From contig CM071599.1 in the NCBI GenBank assembly GCA_036435485.1, positions 205,877,178 through 205,941,177 of the forward strand: a stretch of 64,000 nucleotides of DNA, written 5' to 3'. Position numbers and translations under genes: made by a program. Numbering within the stretch: position 1 is the stretch's first letter; every line of letters begins with the position of its first letter. The notes under the pieces were generated by a model. It saw only the letters and a list, made by a program, of their open reading frames with translations, made no database searches and was not told where the DNA came from. Below are positions 59,544 through 64,000 of the stretch, piece after piece. The DNA comes from Saposhnikovia divaricata (taxonomy: Eukaryota > Streptophyta > Magnoliopsida > Apiales > Apiaceae).

Positions 59544-60174
59544 ATGGAGACTAGAAACATTTCATTTTCAGCTAACAAACTTCAGATTTTGATTATGATT
59601 GTTTTTTTAATCTGCTCGCCAGGTACGTGTCCTTAAGTTTATCTGGAACATTTCATTGTGTTTTCCATTTTTCATGATTTGTGAAATCCAACTACTTTGT
59701 GGACAAAGATATGAAATCGAATAAACTGAGAACACAAAAAAAAATGTGTGTATTTATTTATGAGTTTTATAGAACACTTGACTGGCTTGAAAAATACGAA
59801 ATTTTGTACTTTTTTAAAGAGAAAAGTCCGTTCTTTGGTAAATCATGGAACATAATATTCTATATATTCAGAAATATATCAATGAAATATTATTTTCTAT
59901 AATTTTTTATTTTTTCAAATAAAATTGAACCGCAATTTTTATTTAATTTATTCCAATTATTATACATATCATCGTTTTTTTTTATTAATTTGTTTCAGTG
60001 TTTGGCATCAAGGAAGTGCTCCCACAAGATAACACCTGTTTCGGGCCTTGTGTTGAGATAACAGATTGCGAGAAATTTTGTGTAGAACAAGGATATGCAA
60101 GTGGCCGTTGTACTTCTCAAATGGAATGCTGTTGTTCTCGAGTGAAGCCATCCAGGGCTTTAATATTGACATAA
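59544..60174 (+). CDS. Defensin-like cysteine-rich secreted peptide (DEFL/LCR type)
   Basis: 84 aa from exons 59544-59622 and 59999-60174, with a GT-AG intron of 376 bp at the signal-peptide end, the usual place in plant DEFL genes. Exon 1 encodes the signal peptide (METRNISFSANKLQILIMIV then FLICSP). Exon 2 encodes the mature peptide with eight cysteines in the order C-x3-C-x5-C-x3-C-x9-C-x5-CCC (CFGPCVEITDCEKFC, GYASGRC, MECCC). This matches low-molecular-weight cysteine-rich proteins. The Gly-x-Gly-like GYASGRC and the tandem cysteines are conserved in that group. Such peptides act in defence or reproductive signalling. The spliced frame is intact. The tail after CCC (SRVKPSRALILT) is longer than usual. 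Confidence 0.88.
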
Positions 60175-60900
60175 TCATTACTTCTATTAATAATAACTTT
60201 TTATTTATGTGTGAATTGTCAACAATAATTTCCTATTTGTTTTTTGGATTCATTTATTATTAGTAAGATTTGATAGATTACTTATGATCATTCATGTGTA
60301 TGTATAAGAAATGCATACATTACTTCCCTCCCTTAAAAGTAAAAGCCAAATAACTATTGAATGAATAGATGTGGCGCATTATTCATACAATTATATAATT
60401 ATTTGTTACTCATTAATAAAATATTTAAAATTTTCTTTTATTATGTTTGACAAAGTAAATCAAATATAACATTATCCATTAACGTCTTTGACAAATATGT
60501 TTCATGATTCTCTTTTCCACTAACTTATAATTTGAACATTCAACCTCACCATTCATTAAAATCATTTTGGCATGTGAAGACTTAAATATTTTGAACTCTT
60601 ATCAAACCAATGTGTATGACAAAGTATTCTACAAACATACCTCAAACATACCTTTGGTTAAAAAATCTACAATCATAACAGTACTAGTTAGAAACTTAGA
60701 ATGTATATCAATTTCACTTATGTATATCAATTTCACTTCTCTTTTTTATCTATAATATCCTAAATATAGTGATATTGTATATTAATCTTTTAAATTATTT
60801 GCACCACTATAAATCAAAAAGATCCATCTATTAGATTGAGATTTAACTGAAGTATGTAACGTCTTATCTAAACAACATATGTAGCAGCCATTCTGTTACG
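60175..60900. other. AT-rich spacer
   Basis: 3' flank of the defensin-like gene. Nothing else recognised. Confidence 0.45.
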
Positions 60901-62300
60901 CTGCATACTCATCTCCTTGACGGTATTTAGCGACACATCCTTGTTTCTTAATTCCGTAACCAACTAAAACACACAAAGTATTAAATTATAAATAGGTGTC
61001 CGGTAAGATTCGAATAGAAATAACCAACTTTTTTGCGCAATATACCCATTTGAGATGTAATGCAATCTTATTCAAGTACTTTACTATCCTTTTTACAACC
61101 TCCGAATCTTATCTTCATGATTTCAATCCATGATACAAATTCACAATGTAGTGGGATCAATATGATCTCTTGCATTCATATTTACCGAGAAACAATGGTG
61201 GAGCTCCCGATCTCTTGTTTCCAACCACGTCCAATAGTTATTACTATCTTTCCAATCCGATATCATAATTCTCAGTTGGATTTTATTCTACACGAGTAAT
61301 AATTATTTTAGGCGGATTTTTAATGTCATATCTTTCGTCATCACATTTGGAGGTCGTGTGTCCTATATTAGAATTTCTTGTTCCATTGAAATTTAATTGA
61401 GGAATCCATACTTTTGATTATTCTCAATTTTTTATTATAAAACTTATAATCCTTGGAAATTTTAGGGTAGCCAATATTGCACTTCTAAGATGCGATCATT
61501 CATTCTGTGTGCAATGCATTTCCACTTTCTCATCACACTCAAATCTAATTTTTTTAGTGCACGTTTCATGAGGTGTTGAATCCACTGATTTTATAAAAAT
61601 TCTAATCAAAGTATAATTTGATTTAAATAATGCATCTCCACAATTTCGTCAAGAATGTGATAATAATCATCTCACAATATTTAATAACGTTATATTTTTC
61701 CTTTCTCAAACACCATTTTACTATGACGTATAAGACATAGTTACGAATCTTAATATTTTTTACTTAGTCCAATAGTTATCTATCTCTATTAGTTCTAACA
61801 TTTATATCTCTTCCAAGTTGCTTCTCAACTTCGATCCATTTCTCTTAAAGCATTCAAATTATCTAGATTTTCTTTATATAAGATGTAATTAAGCGTACTT
61901 AATAATCATCTAAAAATGTAATAAAATATTATTTATTATAGTGGAATTTACAGTTACGAGTGTACCTAACTTAAATTCTCTTTTAGTGGTTGCTTTTATT
62001 GAAAGGTTTTTTCGTCCTTTTTCTTGGTAAGCAATGTTCACAAAATGACTTGTTCCATCTTCTTAATTTTTGGATTTTCTAATCTTTGATGGCAAATGTC
62101 ATATATGATTATAATAATGTGACTAGAAGTGTCATCATTTTCTTAATTTTGGTCACGGTCGGAAGCTGAAACAATTCTGACATGGTTTTTTTTTATTCTA
62201 AAAAAAAAATCTTATATTTGTTTCCAATTAAAAATCCATCTTTAACTGCACTTTTATACCTTTTTTAATCAACACAGGGACTCAAATGAGATTATTCTTC
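60901..62300 (-). pseudogene. Heavily degraded copia pol remnant
   Basis: On the minus strand, about 62130-61950 resembles the GAG-pre-integrase region (HQRLENPKIKKMEQ, then CEHCLPRKRTKKPFNKS in another frame). About 61880-61730 resembles integrase (KWIEVEKQLGRDINV then RTNRD, where RTDRGGEY is normal). The rest to 60901 is too eroded to assign. Confidence 0.45.
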
Positions 62301-62433
62301 ATTTAAGGAAAACATAACAGTGGCGTCATGAAAAAGAATAGCCACTTACTTATCTACACCATTTGGTTTACTACAATTCAATAGTATGTGCACACATTTT
62401 TGAAAATCATCATATTGTATGTAAGATCTATTG

Positions 62434-62672
62434 AAGATTCCATATCATGTCCAGCTCATCATCCAGCTCAGCCACCAGATCAGATTAGTCAAAGATATAG
62501 TATAAGTTAAAATAGATATTTGAAAGTTAGTTGTAACCATTTTTCCCTCTATTTTCTTAAAAGTCACAGTTGTATATATGTAAGATAGAAACAACATTTG
62601 TATTTCACTTCCTTTCAATAAAATTCAGTTAATCATTCATCTCTCTCTTCTGCAAATTATCAAGATGCAATT
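62434..62672 (+). repeat. Possible copia-type solo LTR
   Basis: Begins TGAAGATTCCATATCATG and ends TCTGCAAATTATCA, with a polyadenylation-like CAATAAAATT and a CT-rich stretch (62640-62655), as in U5 ends of plant copia LTRs. No target duplication could be fixed. Confidence 0.4.
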
Positions 62673-63175
62673 TATATCCACCGATCCCCACTCATTTGCC
62701 AAGGCATAATGCAATTTTATCTAAGATCCAATTTATGCATTTTTCGTATAACAGAGAAGTAAAACAAGTACAACTAGAAGAATATCAACCGATAATTTTA
62801 TTGTTATGAAAAGCGCAAGAAAGTAAGCATGCCATGCAGCATCATGGAATCACACAAGCTTTTCTGATGACCTTTTATATTCACACTTAAGTAGTTTATA
62901 CATATAGACATAAAGCCTAACAAATAAAAGCTATAATCTCATTTGTTCCTATACAACCCAAATGTCAACACAGTACAATGTACGTGCCAACTTACTGAGA
63001 TATCAGATGATAAGCCAGTGGTAGCAACTAGAAAGAAAAGGAATGATCCAGGTTTTCAAAAATTAAAGGAAAATAGATTAAATGATGAACAACACTACAC
63101 TTATGTTACTAATCCAAATGAAAATCGTAATTTTGTTGAAGCAGGTTGAGGTTACACAATTGTGATTTTAAAAAT
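62673..63175. other. Spacer before the second CACTA element
   Basis: A 68-codon open stretch at 62943-63149 (+) has no ATG start and no recognised domain. Confidence 0.35.
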
Positions 63176-64000
63176 CACTAGTGCAAAAAGGGCCTATATA
63201 TAGCATCGGTCAAATAGGTCTAAGGCATCGGTTCTTTAGTGTAGTATATATAGGGGACGCTATAGGTATAGGCCTATAGCGTCGGTTAAAATGCCATCGC
63301 TGAATGTTTGCTATGGCGTCGGTCAATTAAATGACCGACGCTAAAAGTCTTCTTTAGGCGTCGGTCATTTAAATGACCGATGCATGACCGATGCTAAAAG
63401 TCTGCTTTAGTCATCAGTCATTTAAATGATCGACACTAAAAGTCTGCTTTAGGCATCAGTTATTTAAATGACCGACGCTGAAAGTCTACTTTAGCCATCG
63501 GTCATTTAAACAACCGACGCTAAAGTCATTTTAAAAAAAATAATTTAAAATTTCAATTTCAATAATTTAAATAGCCCATTCAGAAAAATAGCCGTTTACC
63601 ACAAATTCCCGACTAAATAGTTTACAACACCAATTAAAAACATTTAGAAAGTTAAATTCGAGAGCTTGATATATTTACATTCAAAAACTAAAAATAATCA
63701 AATTTTCAAGGACTAATGTAAATATTAGACTAGCTCTAGACTGACAGACTCCACTCCAGTGCTTAGCTGCTCCTGTCTCCTGCTCCAGTGCGCTATGCAG
63801 AAAAGCTTCCCTTTAGAAAAAATATTTTCTGCCTGTTCACTGACATCTTCAATTGCTTTCTCTATATTCTCCTCTGCGGTCTTCTTTTTTGCTTTTATAA
63901 CTTGATTCTAAATAAATTACAATAGCGTCATCATTTTGGTGAGAAGATGCAAAGATAAAGGCGTATATAGATAAGGTAAGAAATTTTAACAGGAAAGTAG
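63176..64000. mobile_element. Second CACTA element, left end only, continues past the window
   Basis: Starts CACTAGTGCAAAAAGGGCCT, a standard CACTA terminus. Subterminal repeats of TTTAAATGACCGACGCTAAA type (63190-63525) occur in both orientations. Its subterminal motif (ATCGGTCATTTAAATGACCGA) differs from the ACATCGGTTT motif of the first CACTA element, so it is a different family. Confidence 0.82.
63725..63897 (-). CDS. Possible terminal exon of a CACTA element gene
   Basis: The minus strand is open from an AG near 63898 to TAA at 63725: VIKAKKKTAEENIEKAIEDV, FSKGKLFCIAHWSRRQEQL, ending VSLELV. Lys/Glu-rich and coiled-coil-like at first. It lies inside the CACTA terminus in the orientation expected of a gene ending near the left end. 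No domain recognised. Confidence 0.35.

Noticed and set aside
62943..63149. 68-codon open frame
   Set aside because: No ATG start, no domain and no splice context that I can support.

Overview
This window is nuclear DNA from a flowering plant, most likely a eudicot. The evidence is split genes with GT-AG introns, plant-only families (a subfamily XI LRR receptor kinase, a glycine-rich cell-wall protein, a defensin-like peptide), plant transposon families throughout, and AT-rich spacers. I cannot name the species. Only three loci look like working cellular genes: an LRR receptor-like kinase (32373-36409, +, two coding exons, 1110 aa), a glycine-rich secreted protein (37222-37791, -), and a small two-exon defensin-like cysteine-rich peptide (59544-60174, +). 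Nearly everything else is transposon DNA, often nested.

Left third. A plant mariner-like element with a broken transposase runs off the left edge and ends at 3074. A MITE abuts it (3081-3530). Then come LINE scraps, a Mutator-type fold-back MITE (5380-5934), and a Ty1/copia element on the minus strand (about 6285-16431). The copia element is 3'-truncated. Its reverse transcriptase segment is triplicated head-to-tail with an exact 1125-bp period, and it is split by a 3.8-kb insertion flanked by an 8-bp duplication. That insertion itself carries a pogo/Emigrant-type MITE.

Middle. A Stowaway MITE (17195-17458) lies beside a 9-kb hAT-like element (17472-26485, 8-bp duplication TATAAAAG). The hAT-like element holds an 8-bp-duplication MITE, a TRIM-like LTR with primer-binding site, a minus-strand gypsy gag/protease remnant, and a plus-strand copia gag/protease remnant bracketed by inverted LTR copies. 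It also holds an RNase H scrap. Next come a complete 1.8-kb non-autonomous Helitron (28479-30304) with tRNA-like modules, and further MITEs just upstream of the receptor kinase.

Right half. Downstream of the glycine-rich protein gene lies an En/Spm (CACTA) transposon with both ends and a TAT duplication (39656-45456). I see no transposase in it. Instead it carries exon fragments of four unrelated host genes: a JAZ/TIFY repressor, a FAR1-related protein, a FIDGETIN-like AAA ATPase, and the UBA region of a DRM-type de novo DNA methyltransferase. It sits in a repeat with about 87-bp units and an inverted copy at 47284-47370. Further right are two fold-back elements at (TA)n tracts and a GC-rich element dense in ACGCAT/ATGCGT motifs (48002-48834). 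A coding-poor gypsy-type LARD (50405-57047) is nested in a solo LTR (49929-57505). After the defensin-like gene come degenerate copia remnants, and the start of a second CACTA element (63176 onward) runs off the right edge.

The strongest candidate for something new is the multi-gene-capturing CACTA element, particularly because one captured gene family (DRM) acts in the RNA-directed DNA methylation pathway that silences transposons.
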